This document shows positions 17,641-27,372 of a DNA stretch of 64,000 nt, piece by piece (position 1 is the stretch's first letter; every line of letters starts with the position of its first letter). Made by a program: the position numbers and the translations under genes. Where the stretch lies: NCBI RefSeq assembly GCF_030065535.1, contig NZ_JASJND010000005.1, positions 248,001 through 312,000 of the forward strand. The letters are read 5' to 3'. The notes under the pieces were generated by a model. That model ran no database searches. It saw only the letters and a program-made list of their open reading frames with translations, and was not told where the DNA came from. Source of the stretch: Microbacterium dauci. Its GTDB lineage: Bacteria; Actinomycetota; Actinomycetes; Actinomycetales; Microbacteriaceae.

Positions 17641-18083
17641 GGGAGGGATGCCGCCGATTCAACGGGGTGGCGGCACCGTGCCGGCAGACGAAGGCCCCGC
17701 CCCGTCATGACCGCCACGTCGTCCGCGCGGGATCAGGCTGCCTCGAATGATGGGCTTTGCTTCAAGTTCTCGTGGAGTGCGACCCGCGCGCACAGATGAA
17801 CTGAGACCCCGACCTCGACTCATTCCGCTGACCGGCGAGGCGAACCCAGAACCTCATGCAGAACCTTGGCCTCATGATCGACAAGACGCTCCGCGACGCC
17901 CCCGACGTGCGAGTCGTGTATACCGCGGCGATTGCCGCGAACGCATACCATCTCTCCCAGAAGACCGACGCAGTCGTCTTGTTCCTCAACCCGACTGCGT
18001 GTGGCTGAGTGTCTCTCCTTCGTGGAAATGACGAGCCGACAAACGATGCGAGACCGAGGCGCCACCTACGGGCGATTTAGCAG
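17641..18083. other. gene-poor stretch with one possible 50-residue ORF
   Basis: No convincing gene covers this interval. The best candidate is a plus-strand frame at 17856-18008 (start MQNLGLMIDKTLRD, end LFLNPTACG) with balanced composition but no clear ribosome site or recognised family. It may be a remnant or chance. Confidence 0.3.
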
Positions 18084-18233
18084 TCAGCGGCCCGCGAGTA
18101 CCGTAACGATGACGACCGCGATCCCGGCCAACACCACCCCCGCGGCGACGAGCCCCCACCCAGGGATGCCCCCGAAGTCGCGGATGTACCAGGGCTCCCG
18201 CCCGATCGGATACTTCCTGCTACGCCTGCTCAT
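18084..18233 (-). CDS. small single-TM protein (49 aa), paralogue of 43190-43336
   Basis: A 49-residue protein starting MSRRSRKYPIGREPWYIRDF and continuing GGIPGWGLV into one membrane helix (AAGVVLAGIAVVIVTVLAG), ending in Arg. A second gene at 43190-43336 encodes a protein with the same pattern: basic start, EPWW/YxRDxGGxxGWxL, one helix, and an Arg end. Two independent copies with conserved residues at identical spacing argue that both are real genes. The topology is probably cytoplasmic N-terminus with the EPW-RD-GG segment at the membrane surface. The function is unknown. Confidence 0.75.
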   Translation of the reverse strand: MSRRSRKYPIGREPWYIRDFGGIPGWGLVAAGVVLAGIAVVIVTVLAGR

Positions 18234-18395
18234 GGCGGCCACGGTACGCCGGCATCGTTACGGCCGCATCAACGGCAGCCAACCTATGCGTATCGGCGTC
18301 GTGCGCGTCGATGACGGCGAGCGCACCTCGGAGACGGCCCCCGGTGTCGCTCCGTAAGAAGGGATACCGGGGGCGTCGTGGCCGACGGCGCGGGC

Positions 18396-18539
18396 TCAGC
18401 CGCCTGAGGGGTTCTCGATGGGCTTGCCGTGCTCGTCGAGCGTGAGGTCTGGTTCTTCGGGGGCACCACCGGACGACGTGTCCGCTTCCTCATCAACGTC
18501 GGGCGCGCCCTGCGTATTGTGCTGGTCTGGTGTGCTCAT
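18396..18539 (-). CDS. small acidic protein (47 aa)
   Basis: A 47-residue, strongly acidic, probably disordered protein that starts MSTPDQHNTQGAPDVDEEAD and ends EEPDLTLDEHGKPIENPSGG. The composition (many Asp, Glu, Pro, Gly) is unlike a random frame in this GC-rich DNA, where shadow frames are Arg-rich. No family is recognised and no membrane segment is present. It is encoded on the opposite strand to the CsbD-family gene, about 300 bp away. The DHGKP-like end resembles small actinobacterial proteins of unknown function. Confidence 0.6.
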   Translation of the reverse strand: MSTPDQHNTQGAPDVDEEADTSSGGAPEEPDLTLDEHGKPIENPSGG

Positions 18540-18653
18540 GAGCGGCACGGTACGCCCGCCTTCACCCTCGCGCGAGGGGGCTAGACCGACCCCGGCACAG
18601 GTCTACCCTCGACCCGGCGCCCATTGGTCTTGTCGATGCGGAGGTGCAGTCGA

Positions 18654-18728
18654 ATGGACAATGCCCCCATAGGGAAAGTCGTGCGCGCGCCAGAATCCAT
18701 CCGACGGCGCGGTGCCGTCGCGGCGTAA
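18654..18728 (+). CDS. possible 24-residue ORF
   Basis: A very short frame, MDNAPIGKVVRAPESIRRRG and four more residues, is preceded by GGAGG nine bases upstream. The ribosome site is the only real support. It may be a leader peptide or chance; the CsbD-family gene begins 110 bp downstream on the same strand. Confidence 0.28.
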   Translation: MDNAPIGKVVRAPESIRRRGAVAA

Positions 18729-18838
18729 CGCATGACGCGGATCGGCGCCACCCCCTTCGTCGCCGGCGCGAGCGGCTCGTAGCGTCGGTGGCATCCGGAG
18801 CGAACCGACCCCGGAGCGATCGACGGAAGGACCGCATC

Positions 18839-19012
18839 ATGGGACTCGACGACAAGATCAAGAACGCCGCACAGGACCTCACCGGCAAGGCCAAGGAAGG
18901 CGCCGGCCGAGCGACCGACAATGAGCGCCTCGAAGCAGAGGGCCAGGCCGACCAGACCGAGGCCAACCTCCGCAAGGCCGGCGAGAACGTGAAGGACGCC
19001 TTCAAGAAGTAA
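18839..19012 (+). CDS. CsbD-family stress protein
   Basis: A 57-residue, highly charged, Ala/Lys/Glu-rich protein starting MGLDDKIKNAAQDLTGKAKE and containing GRATDNERLEAEGQADQ, the conserved pattern of the CsbD family. Family members are small hydrophilic proteins induced by general stress; their molecular role is not known. The ATG follows GGAAGG at good spacing. A perfect 12-bp hairpin closely follows the stop, so the gene is probably a separate transcription unit. Confidence 0.9.
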   Translation: MGLDDKIKNAAQDLTGKAKEGAGRATDNERLEAEGQADQTEANLRKAGENVKDAFKK

Positions 19013-19020
19013 GCCGTCCG

Positions 19021-19057
19021 GACGACGCCCCGACCCGAAAGGGGCCGGGGCGTCGTC
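19021..19057 (+). terminator. rho-independent-like terminator after the CsbD gene
   Basis: Arms GACGACGCCCCG and CGGGGCGTCGTC pair perfectly around a short inner CCCGAAAGGG stem, eight bases after the CsbD stop codon. Confidence 0.8.
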
Positions 19058-19188
19058 ATGTGCGCGGGACCGCGCGCCGGAGCGCGCCTTACCGAGAACG
19101 GGATAGCCTAAGAGCCGCGGACCTCAGCGTCGAGTGAGCTCCCCAGGGTCAATCGATCCCAAAGCATCGGAAGAAAGAGCAACTCGGT

Positions 19189-20445
19189 ATGAAGATCGTC
19201 ATCCTCGGGCTCGGATACGTCGGCATGACTGCCGCCGCCTGTCTTGCGCACAGCGGACACACTGTGGTCGGCATCGACCCGAACTACGAGAAGGTCCGGA
19301 CGGTCAACAAGGGCAGCTCCCCGATCTCGGAGCCCGGCATGGACGAGATCGTTGCCGAGAGGGTCGCCTCGGGTGCCCTTGTGGCGCGTGCGCAGCTCGA
19401 CGAGGCAGCCGACGGTGCCGAACTCGCCATCGTCTGCGTCGGCACGCCGAGCGCGGCGGACGGCTCGCACAACATGGCGTACATCGCCGGTGCCTCCCAC
19501 CAGCTCGCCGAGTTCATCGCGGAGCGCGGCACCCCGATGACCGTCGCGTTCCGTTCGACCGTCAAGCCGGGAACCATGGAGGAGTTCGTCCTGCCGATCT
19601 TCGAGAGCGTGCTCGGTGACCGCATCGACCTGCTCGAACTCGTCTACAACCCCGAGTTCCTGCGCGAATCGACTGCCATCGCGGACTTCTTCTCGCCCCC
19701 GAAGATCGTCGTCGGCACGGTCGATGGCGAGCCGTCGGCGGTCATCGACGCGATCAACGAGGGCATCGACGCGCCCACGTTCTACGTCAAGTACCGCGAG
19801 AGCGAGATCACCAAGCTCGTCGACAACTCGTTCCACGCGGTCAAGACGGCGTTCGCGAACGAGATCGGGCGCGTGTGCGTCGACCTCGGCATCAGCGCAG
19901 CCGAGGTGCACAAGATCTTCATCTCGGACACGAAGCTCAACATCTCGCCCTACTACCTGCGGCCCGGCGGCGCCTTCGGCGGCTCCTGCCTGCCGAAGGA
20001 CGTCCGCGCACTGCAGTACATCGCGCGCAGGACCGGATCGAACACGCACCTCGTCGACTCGCTGATCGACTCGAACGAGGCACACAAGCTGTTCCTCTTC
20101 AACTTCGTCACGAAGGGACTCGAGCACGGCGCCAAGGTGCTCCTGCTCGGGCTCGCGTTCAAGAACGAGAGCGACGACCTGCGCGAGAGCCCCAACATCG
20201 ATCTCGCACGGATGCTGCTCACCGCCGGGTACGACCTCTCGATCTACGACCCCTACGTGCACCCCGACACGCTCATGGGCGAGAACCTCGGCGTGCTGTC
20301 GAACTCGCCGTTCGTCCGGAAGCTCCTCGTCACCGAGGCTCGCGTCACCGAGGACACCTGGGACCGCATCATCGACAGCCGCTCGATCGCGCACACCCTC
20401 GACATCGACGCCGACCGCGTCGTCAACATCAACCGGCTCGCCTGA
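19189..20445 (+). CDS. nucleotide-sugar dehydrogenase, GDP-mannose dehydrogenase-like
   Basis: A 418-residue NAD-dependent enzyme of the UDP-glucose/GDP-mannose dehydrogenase family that oxidises a sugar C6 alcohol to the carboxylate in two steps. The N-terminal Rossmann motif is GLGYVG, then YNPEFLRESTAIADF, then the catalytic Cys in GGSCLPKD, and LLGLAFKNESDDLRESP in the UDP/GDP-binding C-terminal domain. The string PEFLRESTAI and the YYLRPGGAFGGSCLPKDVRAL context resemble AlgD (GDP-mannose 6-dehydrogenase) more than the Ugd-type enzyme at 61010, so GDP-mannuronate is the best guess. The gene stands alone, convergent to the polysaccharide operon. Confidence 0.88.
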   Translation: MKIVILGLGYVGMTAAACLAHSGHTVVGIDPNYEKVRTVNKGSSPISEPGMDEIVAERVASGALVARAQLDEAADGAELAIVCVGTPSAADGSHNMAYIAGASHQLAEFIAERGTPMTVAFRSTVKPGTMEEFVLPIFESVLGDRIDLLELVYNPEFLRESTAIADFFSPPKIVVGTVDGEPSAVIDAINEGIDAPTFYVKYRESEITKLVDNSFHAVKTAFANEIGRVCVDLGISAAEVHKIFISDTKLNISPYYLRPGGAFGGSCLPKDVRALQYIARRTGSNTHLVDSLIDSNEAHKLFLFNFVTKGLEHGAKVLLLGLAFKNESDDLRESPNIDLARMLLTAGYDLSIYDPYVHPDTLMGENLGVLSNSPFVRKLLVTEARVTEDTWDRIIDSRSIAHTLDIDADRVVNINRLA

Positions 20446-20457
20446 GCGACCGAACGT

Positions 20458-20490
20458 AGAACGCCCGCGCCGGATCGGTGCGGGCGTTCT
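20458..20490. terminator. bidirectional terminator hairpin
   Basis: Arms AGAACGCCCGC and GCGGGCGTTCT pair perfectly around an 11-base loop. The hairpin sits between the convergent dehydrogenase and DUF4012 genes and could serve both. Confidence 0.8.
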
Positions 20491-20508
20491 GCGTTGTGGC
20501 GTGGTGCG

Positions 20509-22341
20509 TCAGCCGCAGGCGCTGCCGCTGACGGTCGACTCGACCCGCTTCGTCATCGGCGTGACCCAGGTCTCGACGTCGGCGAACGACGCGCCGGCTT
20601 CGCTCTCGAAGGTCACCGAGACGGTGTGCGACTCCGTCGGCGGGGTGTTGATCGTCGTCACGGCGACCGGGCGACCGAGGTCTTCGGCGGTGCGGGACTT
20701 CGCGTTGCCGCCGTCGACCTGCACAGCGGACACCGTGGTGCCCTGCGGGCCGTAGACGAAGAACCGGGTGACCAGCTCGCCGCGGGGGTAGAAGCGTCCC
20801 AGCGAGACGTACCGCGGCAGCGTCTCGAGCTTCTCGTAGGTGACCGGATTCTCGAAGTCGATGTCGACCGTGAACGAGGTGACACCCGCGTCGCAGCTGA
20901 CCTCGGTCGTGCTCGCCACCGCCGCGTACACGTAGAGCTTCGCCTCGGCGGCGTCGTTGAGGTAGGCCGCGATCAGCGTGCGGTCGTCGTTGTCGTCGGG
21001 CAGCACGCCCGAGAACGACGTGCCTTCGAGGCGCTCGGCGACCTGCTCGTCGAACGAAGTGAACGCGAGTCGGCGTCCGTCGACGGCCTTCGTCACACCC
21101 TCGACGAGTCCCTTGATGTCGAAGTCGCCCGAACTCAGCCGGGTGAACACGGCGCCGGCGGTCTCGGCGAAGTACAGGTCGACGATGTCGCGATCGTCCG
21201 ACCACGTGTACGCGTCGCGCAGCAGCACTTGGGTCGCGTTGTCTGCGTCGATCTCGACGCCGTTGCTCAGCTCGACCGGACCGGTCGCGCGCAGCATGTG
21301 GCTGAGTGCGACGACGTCCATCGTGATGACGCCGTCCGACGACTCACCGGTCTGCTCCTGCCAGTACGCCGACACGACGTCTGCGGTCACGCCGAAGTCC
21401 GGCGTCACCGACGAATCCTGGATGTAGCGGCCCAGCTGCGAGCCGTACAGGTCTGCGGTACCCCCGGTCAGTTCGACGATCGGCTCGTCGCGCCCGCGTG
21501 GGAAGCTGGTCGCCGGGATCGCGTCGGCCAAGGCGATCCGCCCGTCCTCGGCACGGATCGCGATCACCGTGCCGATGAGCCCGCCCTGAGAGCGGATCTC
21601 GGCGTTGTTCTGCGCCGCGAGCAGGTACGTCTTCGGCCCGTCTGCGCCCATGAGTCCGGGGAGCAGTGCGACCGTGTCTGCCGCCGGCCCGACCGCCGAC
21701 TCGAGCGTCGAGAGCTTGTCGTCGAGGTCATCGACGGCCGAGGCGACCGGGAACAGGAGCGTGTCACGGTCGAACGCGGCGAGCGACGAGCGTGCGTCGC
21801 CCACCGTCTCGATCGCCTGGGAGAACAGCGGCAGCAACTCCTCGATGCGGTCGAGGGGGAGGCGTCCGTCCTGCGGCTGGAAGTCCGAGAGCGAGAACGA
21901 CGAGAACGGCACGACGACATCCGTCGCGAGGTCATCGACGGCCTCGGCGGCGACGCGGATCGCCGCGAAGTTCTGACCGACGACCGGAACGAGCTCGGCC
22001 GTCCGCCATGCGAACCCGTCGGCATCGGCGCGCGCCTGGGCTGCGGCATCCGACAACTCGCTCGCCGCGGCGGACGCGGCATCCGCGTCACCGGAGATGA
22101 TCGATTCCTGTGCGCGCTGCGCGATCGGGATCGCCGACGAGAGGTTCTCGCGCACGCTCAACGCCTGCGTCGTCGCGACACCGACGAGCACCGCGAGCGC
22201 GATGGCGAGCACCACGATCGCGAGGATCGACCAGCCGATGATGCGCCCGACCCTGCGCCGGGGACGACGTTCGTCCTGACGCTGCCGTCCGGAGCGGTCC
22301 CGCCGGCTGCCGGCGACGAGGTCGTCGAATGACTCGCTCAT
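20509..22341 (-). CDS. DUF4012 membrane-anchored protein
   Basis: A 610-residue protein with a basic cytoplasmic N-terminus, one membrane helix (about residues 34-57) and a large extracytoplasmic part matching DUF4012. Recognisable elements include the helical AIPIAQRAQESI region, LPGLMGADGPKTYLLAAQNNAEIRSQGGLIG and the MDVVALSHMLRATGPVEL segment. The family recurs in actinobacterial polysaccharide clusters, but its biochemical role is unknown. Its ATG overlaps the stop of the glycosyltransferase gene upstream (ATGA), so it is the last gene of the long leftward operon. Confidence 0.85.
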   Translation of the reverse strand: MSESFDDLVAGSRRDRSGRQRQDERRPRRRVGRIIGWSILAIVVLAIALAVLVGVATTQALSVRENLSSAIPIAQRAQESIISGDADAASAAASELSDAAAQARADADGFAWRTAELVPVVGQNFAAIRVAAEAVDDLATDVVVPFSSFSLSDFQPQDGRLPLDRIEELLPLFSQAIETVGDARSSLAAFDRDTLLFPVASAVDDLDDKLSTLESAVGPAADTVALLPGLMGADGPKTYLLAAQNNAEIRSQGGLIGTVIAIRAEDGRIALADAIPATSFPRGRDEPIVELTGGTADLYGSQLGRYIQDSSVTPDFGVTADVVSAYWQEQTGESSDGVITMDVVALSHMLRATGPVELSNGVEIDADNATQVLLRDAYTWSDDRDIVDLYFAETAGAVFTRLSSGDFDIKGLVEGVTKAVDGRRLAFTSFDEQVAERLEGTSFSGVLPDDNDDRTLIAAYLNDAAEAKLYVYAAVASTTEVSCDAGVTSFTVDIDFENPVTYEKLETLPRYVSLGRFYPRGELVTRFFVYGPQGTTVSAVQVDGGNAKSRTAEDLGRPVAVTTINTPPTESHTVSVTFESEAGASFADVETWVTPMTKRVESTVSGSACG

Positions 22342-23555
22342 ACCGAGACAGTCGATCGCCGGCCGGCCGCCAGCGCGGCGAACGCGTCGACGAGCTTCGA
22401 GCCCTGGGAGTCCCAGCTCAGCTCTTCCTCGAACCGGCGACGACCGCGTGCCCCCATGGCGGCGGCAGCGTCTGGATCGGTGAGGACCGACTCGATCGCG
22501 CGCGCGAAGCTCTCGGCGTCGTTCGGGCGGTCGGCATACACCGAGGCATCCTGAGCCGAGAACCGACCTTCCTTCAGGTCGAACTGGACGATCGGCTTGC
22601 CGAGCGCCATGTACTCGATGATCTTGTTCATCGTCGACAGGTCGTTCATCGGGTTCACCTCGTCAGGGTTCACGCAGACGTCGGCGGCGGCCAGGATGCT
22701 CTGCATCGTCCGGTCGTCGACGCGCCCGTGGAACTCCACGCGATCGGAGATCCCACGCTCGGCTGCGATGCCCTCGAGGCGGTCGCGGTCGGGACCCGAC
22801 CCGACGAGCCCCAGTTGCACGTCGAGGCCCTTGGCAGCGAGGAGGTCGACGGCCTCGAGCAGGTACTCGATGCCCTCCTGCCGTCCCATCACGCCGAGGT
22901 AGCCGATGAAGTACTTGCGGCCACGGCGCCATGCGTCGTTCGGTGCCTGCGCCTCGACCCAGTCGCGGTACGGGCCCGATCGGACGACCGTGACGTCTTC
23001 GGGCGCGAAACGGCCGCGCTCGATCGCGATGCGACGGTAGCTCTCGTTGGTCGAGATCACGTGGTCGGCGTGGGTGTAGGTGCGAGCCTCGAAGAACCGC
23101 GCGACCGCGACGAGCAACTTGCCGAGGGGCATGTGCTTCGCCTCGACGAGCTCGGGACCGACATCGTGCTGGTCGAAGACGAGGATGCTGCCGTCTTTGC
23201 GCTTCGCGGGAAGCGCCACGCGGTAGAGCAGGTCGGGCGGGTTGCAGAAGTGGACGATGTCGAACGGGGCGCGCTTACGCTCGGCTTCGAACAGCTTCGA
23301 CATCCGCCGCAGCGAGAAGCCGTACTCGTTCGCGTAGCCCGCCAGCCCCTTCGCCTCGGTGGGCGGCTCGTACCGGAGGACGCGGACGCCCTCGATCTCG
23401 AACGTTCCCGCGGGGTGACGCTCATCGCCGGGGCAGATGACCGTGACGTCGGCTCCGGCGGCGGCGAGGGTGCGAGCCTCTTGCCATACGCGGCGGTCGA
23501 ACGGGACGGGGAGATTCTGGACGAGGATTGCGATGCGCGCGTCGATGTTCGTCAC
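22338..23555 (-). CDS. glycosyltransferase family 4
   Basis: A 405-residue GT-B retaining glycosyltransferase. The N-terminal domain begins with ILVQNLPVPFDRRVWQEA, typical of GT4 enzymes in exopolysaccharide loci. The C-terminal nucleotide-sugar domain has YLGVMGRQEGIEYLLEAV, LVGSGPDR, FHGRVDD and the EX7E-like region KIIEYMALGKPIVQFD. There is no membrane helix, so it is cytoplasmic or membrane-associated. It starts with GTG, and its stop overlaps the DUF4012 start. Donor and acceptor cannot be inferred; it probably adds one residue to the lipid-linked repeat unit. Confidence 0.93.
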   Translation of the reverse strand: MTNIDARIAILVQNLPVPFDRRVWQEARTLAAAGADVTVICPGDERHPAGTFEIEGVRVLRYEPPTEAKGLAGYANEYGFSLRRMSKLFEAERKRAPFDIVHFCNPPDLLYRVALPAKRKDGSILVFDQHDVGPELVEAKHMPLGKLLVAVARFFEARTYTHADHVISTNESYRRIAIERGRFAPEDVTVVRSGPYRDWVEAQAPNDAWRRGRKYFIGYLGVMGRQEGIEYLLEAVDLLAAKGLDVQLGLVGSGPDRDRLEGIAAERGISDRVEFHGRVDDRTMQSILAAADVCVNPDEVNPMNDLSTMNKIIEYMALGKPIVQFDLKEGRFSAQDASVYADRPNDAESFARAIESVLTDPDAAAAMGARGRRRFEEELSWDSQGSKLVDAFAALAAGRRSTVSV

Positions 23556-23600
23556 CGCTTCACCTTACCCGCCGTCGCGTTTCGGGCTCGTCACACGCGG

Positions 23601-25655
23601 TCACCCCGCCGCGGGCAGCACGTCCGCTCCGGTCAACGCGGCCTCGACATCCTCGGCGAGTGACGACGAGAAGGTCGCCGTGAAGTGGTGCGAATCGCGC
23701 CAGAGCACGAGCCCGCCCTCGACGATGTTCACGCGGTCCTGGTCGTCGAGGAACGCGGCATCCAGGTCGATCACACTCGTCCCATCGACGGCTTCCGAAG
23801 CAACCTGGAGTGTCTCGGCGGAGGAGTCGTCGACGTGCACCGGGCCCGTGCATGCCTCCGGGTCGCGGCGCGAAGCGAAGACGCAGTCCGCCGCGTCGTC
23901 GGTGAGCCGCGGCGTGTCCTCGATCGCGACCACGGGCGTGCCCGCCTCGGCGACCGGCGTCCACGCTTCGGCCAGCCCCGCGGCGCGCGCCTCGGTATCG
24001 GCGTCGGACAGCTCGGTCGGGGCGAAGTAGCTCGTGATGACCGCGTCGTAGTCGGCCTCGGTCAGCGTCTCGCCGAGGTCGTCGTTCCATGCTTCGCAGC
24101 TCGACCGCTGCAGGGCGTCGCCGTTGCCGGCATCCGTCGCCCATGCGCACGACGACTTGAGGTACGTGTGGATGCGCCAGCCCCGGTCTTCAGCGATCGT
24201 CTCGAGCGCCGGAATCCACGACGCGGCGTGCGAGTCGCCGACGACGGCGATCGTGGTCTCGGCATCCGCGTCGCCGAGCACGCAGGTCTCGAGCTCGGCC
24301 TGCCGCGGTCCGGCCTGGCATCCGCCGGCGTAGGTGCTCGGGAGGTCGTCGCGTGCGAGGACCGCCGGTGCGATGACCTCGGTCGGTGCGCAGCCTGGCT
24401 GGGCCGCGGCACCGACGCAGGCGCCTCCGTCGATCGCCGCCGTGAAACGCTGCTGCGCATCGGCCACGGTTGCTGTCGACATGAGCATGCCGGCGACGGC
24501 GAGCGTTGCGACGGCGGATGCCGCGACGCCGGCGACGGCGAAGGAGCGGCGGGTCGTGGCGGTGTCGCCCTTGGGTTCGAGGAAGCGGTCTTCGATCCAG
24601 CGCTTCGACGCCCACGCGAGCACGAGCGCCGGGACGACGAGCACCGCGCCCTGTACGAGCGGGGGGAGCGTGACGCCGAGGGTACGCACGCCGATGTCGA
24701 GCAGCACGACCAGCGGCCAGTGCCAGAGATAGAGCGAGTACGAGACGCGGCCGAGGAACTGCACTGCGGGAATGCGGGCGAGGATCGCTGTCGGGCCGGA
24801 CGTGTCGGCCGCCGCGATGACCGCGGCTGTGCCGAGGACGGGCAGTGCGGCCGCAGCTCCCGGGAACGGCGTGGCGGCGTCGAAGACGAACGCCGCCAGC
24901 ACGATCGCCGCGAGCCCGGCGACGGCGATGGTCGCGCGGATGCCGCCGCCGAGGCGGTCGGCCAGGAGTCGCGGCGCGAGCGCCACGAGCGCCCCGACGC
25001 CGAACTCCCATGCACGCGTCACCGGGATGAAGTACGCGATCGACGCCGAGACCTCGGTCACCACGAGGCTCGCCGCGAACGACACGACCGTCACCGCAAC
25101 GATCGCGACGGTGACGACGGATCGGCGCCCCCAGCGTCGGCCGAGCGCGATCGCCGCGAGCAACAGCACCGGCCACACGAGGTAGAACTGCTCCTCGACC
25201 GAGAGCGACCAGTAGTGCTGCAGCGGGCTCGGGTTCGCGCCCTCGGCGAGGTAGTCGACGCTGTTCAGCATGAGGACGACGTTCTGCAGCGAGAACGTCG
25301 ACCCGATCGCCTCGACCATCGTCTGCTGCCACATCGAGACGGGCGCGATCAGCAAGGTCGCGACCACGGTGACGCAGATCACCAGCAGCGCGGCGGGCAG
25401 GAGCCGTCGGATGCGACGTGCCCAAAACCTGCGCAGGGTGAGCGTGCCGCCCGAGAGGCCGGTCACGAGGTGCCGGGTGATCAGGTAGCCCGAGATGACG
25501 AAGAACACGTCGACGCCGACATAGCCGCCCTGCAGCGCGCCGCCGGGCCAGAAGTGGTAGACGACGACGAGCACCACCGCGAGCGCGCGGAGCGCTTGGA
25601 TGTCGTCGCGGAACCCGCCTCGGTGCGTGTCGGTCGTCGAGGTCGCCCGGCTCAT
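23601..25655 (-). CDS. acyltransferase 3 fused to SGNH domain (OafA/YrhL-like)
   Basis: A 684-residue integral membrane O-acyltransferase. Residues 1-370 form the ten-helix acyltransferase 3 domain, with the active-site His in [10 protein letters not shown] and the conserved [19 protein letters not shown]; the C-terminal extracytoplasmic SGNH domain has block I GDSHAASW. In related OafA-type enzymes the membrane part passes an acetyl group outward and the SGNH part places it on the polysaccharide. The start overlaps the stop of the acetyltransferase gene upstream (ATGA). A second protein of the same architecture is at 32764-34890. Confidence 0.93.
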   Translation of the reverse strand: MSRATSTTDTHRGGFRDDIQALRALAVVLVVVYHFWPGGALQGGYVGVDVFFVISGYLITRHLVTGLSGGTLTLRRFWARRIRRLLPAALLVICVTVVATLLIAPVSMWQQTMVEAIGSTFSLQNVVLMLNSVDYLAEGANPSPLQHYWSLSVEEQFYLVWPVLLLAAIALGRRWGRRSVVTVAIVAVTVVSFAASLVVTEVSASIAYFIPVTRAWEFGVGALVALAPRLLADRLGGGIRATIAVAGLAAIVLAAFVFDAATPFPGAAAALPVLGTAAVIAAADTSGPTAILARIPAVQFLGRVSYSLYLWHWPLVVLLDIGVRTLGVTLPPLVQGAVLVVPALVLAWASKRWIEDRFLEPKGDTATTRRSFAVAGVAASAVATLAVAGMLMSTATVADAQQRFTAAIDGGACVGAAAQPGCAPTEVIAPAVLARDDLPSTYAGGCQAGPRQAELETCVLGDADAETTIAVVGDSHAASWIPALETIAEDRGWRIHTYLKSSCAWATDAGNGDALQRSSCEAWNDDLGETLTEADYDAVITSYFAPTELSDADTEARAAGLAEAWTPVAEAGTPVVAIEDTPRLTDDAADCVFASRRDPEACTGPVHVDDSSAETLQVASEAVDGTSVIDLDAAFLDDQDRVNIVEGGLVLWRDSHHFTATFSSSLAEDVEAALTGADVLPAAG

Positions 25656-26188
25656 CGGGCTTCGGCGATCGAGTCGACGCGTGCGCGGTACGTCGAGCCG
25701 GTCATGTCCGAAGCCGAAGGCCAGGTCGCGATCTTCGCCGCGAGGTCGTCGTACGAGCCGATGACCCGGGCGGGAACGCCGGCGACGACCGACCCGGAGG
25801 GGACGGAGCGGGTCACGACCGCGCCGGCGGCCACGACGCAGCGGTCACCGATCTCGACGCCCGGCATGATCGTCGCACCGGTCCCGACGAAGACCTCGGA
25901 CCCGATGGTCACCGGCGCGTAGCGGTAGCGACGGCCGCGCTCGTCCGAGACGAGCCATCCGGTGCCGTCGTGCGTCACGATGGTGACCTTGCTGCTGATG
26001 GTGACGCGGTCGCCGATCGTGACGAGCCATGGCTCGGTCGTCACGACGTTGGAGAGGATCCGGCAGTCGCGCCCGACGGTCACGCCGAGTGCGCGCGATG
26101 CCGCCGAGGCACCCTTCGAGGCCTTGATGATCCGGTAACGGAGTCGGTTCCACCGGGACTGAGAGGTCGCCTTCACAGGAACGATCAT
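25652..26188 (-). CDS. left-handed beta-helix acyltransferase
   Basis: A 178-residue O-acetyl- or acyltransferase of the hexapeptide-repeat superfamily. A basic N-terminus is followed by hexapeptide turns such as [30 protein letters not shown] and [19 protein letters not shown], ending with [10 protein letters not shown], as in Maa/CysE/WcaF-like enzymes. A trimeric cytoplasmic enzyme acetylating a nucleotide sugar or lipid-linked intermediate is expected. The ATG at 26188 overlaps the stop of the flippase gene, and its stop overlaps the acyltransferase start. The longer in-frame extension upstream is a shadow of the flippase gene. Confidence 0.9.
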   Translation of the reverse strand: MIVPVKATSQSRWNRLRYRIIKASKGASAASRALGVTVGRDCRILSNVVTTEPWLVTIGDRVTISSKVTIVTHDGTGWLVSDERGRRYRYAPVTIGSEVFVGTGATIMPGVEIGDRCVVAAGAVVTRSVPSGSVVAGVPARVIGSYDDLAAKIATWPSASDMTGSTYRARVDSIAEAR

Positions 26189-27372
26189 CGCAGACGCGAA
26201 TGAATGCGCCACGCCAGCGAGATGCACTTGCCGAGGTACGACGCGCTGAGTCCGACCGCCGCGCCGATGCCGCCACCGACGATCGCGCCGGCGGCGACGG
26301 CGAGCACCGTGACGATCGCGAAGATCGTGCCGTTGCGCCCGACGAACTTCTCGTGCCCCTGACTCTGCAGGATCGAACCGAGCGGCGGCGCGAGCGCGAT
26401 GAAGGGGAGTCCCACGAGCATCACGGCGAAGATCTGCCCTGCACCGGCGAAGTCGGCGCCCATCAGCAGGACGATGAACCATTCGCTGAAGAAGCTGGCC
26501 GGGATGAGGATCACGAGCGTGCCGATGAACACGACGCCGATCTTCAGTGCCGTGCGCCGTGCGCTCGATGCGCCGAGCCGAGACGCGTGCGGCACGACGA
26601 CCGAGGTGAGGGTCGACGGGATCAGCCGGAACGGATTGAGGACGCGAGTGGATGCCGCGTACAGACCGGCCACGTACGCCGACGTGAACAGACCCACGAT
26701 CGGGGTGTCGAGTTGGCGTGCTCCCGCGGTGACGTTGCTGACGAAGAACGGCCACGCGCGCGCGGCGACCGCGCGCAGCTCGTCGTTGGATGCGGAGCGG
26801 GCCGCCGAGATGCGGCCGCGCATCCACTGGCGGATGTGCAGCTGACCGGCGACCGCCGCCGCCGCGGTGCCGCCGCAGAACGCCCAGACCGGGTCGGCCC
26901 CGAGCAGGACGCAGGCGCCGAAGGCAGCGAGCGCGAAGGCGCGGCGCAGGAAGATGTTCACCGCCGGGGTGAGCTTGTGCTTGTCGGCGATCGGGACGCT
27001 CAGGGTGGTCTCGGTGTTCTTCTCGAACGCCGCGGCGAGCCCCAACAGGAGCACAGCCCACGGGATGACCTGCAACCCGGCGAGGACCGCCGCGACCACC
27101 GTGACCACGACGCCGAAGGCGAGCGTCGACAGGAAGTTGAACCGCAGTGCGACCGAGACATCGTGCGTGTTGCCGCGTGCTCGCTCGCGCGAGATGAACG
27201 TCGACATGCCGAAGTCGGCGACGAGGAACACGAGGGCGGTCACACTCGTGACGATGCCGAGGACACCGACGAGCTCGACGCCGACCAGGCGACCGAGCCA
27301 GATGAAGATGACGGCGTTGAGGACGCTCGACAGTCCGCGGCTCGCGACGATGAAGAGGAACTGCTGCTTCAT
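26185..27372 (-). CDS. Wzx-like polysaccharide flippase
   Basis: A 395-residue polytopic membrane protein with about twelve predicted helices. The N-terminal half ([21 protein letters not shown] and the following [15 protein letters not shown]) is typical of O-antigen and teichuronic-acid translocases of the MOP superfamily. It should move the undecaprenyl-linked repeat unit across the membrane for the Wzy-like polymerase encoded 1.5 kb upstream. The start at 27372 overlaps the TGA of the preceding GT2-acetyltransferase gene, and the longer in-frame extension belongs to that gene's shadow. Substrate specificity cannot be read from sequence. Confidence 0.9.
   Translation of the reverse strand: MKQQFLFIVASRGLSSVLNAVIFIWLGRLVGVELVGVLGIVTSVTALVFLVADFGMSTFISRERARGNTHDVSVALRFNFLSTLAFGVVVTVVAAVLAGLQVIPWAVLLLGLAAAFEKNTETTLSVPIADKHKLTPAVNIFLRRAFALAAFGACVLLGADPVWAFCGGTAAAAVAGQLHIRQWMRGRISAARSASNDELRAVAARAWPFFVSNVTAGARQLDTPIVGLFTSAYVAGLYAASTRVLNPFRLIPSTLTSVVVPHASRLGASSARRTALKIGVVFIGTLVILIPASFFSEWFIVLLMGADFAGAGQIFAVMLVGLPFIALAPPLGSILQSQGHEKFVGRNGTIFAIVTVLAVAAGAIVGGGIGAAVGLSASYLGKCISLAWRIHSRLR

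Noticed and set aside
23685..25922. A long plus-strand open frame opposite the first SGNH-acyltransferase
   Set aside because: It mirrors the codon pattern of the real gene, is extremely Arg/Asp/His-rich, and shows no motif; the minus-strand protein has clear catalytic motifs.
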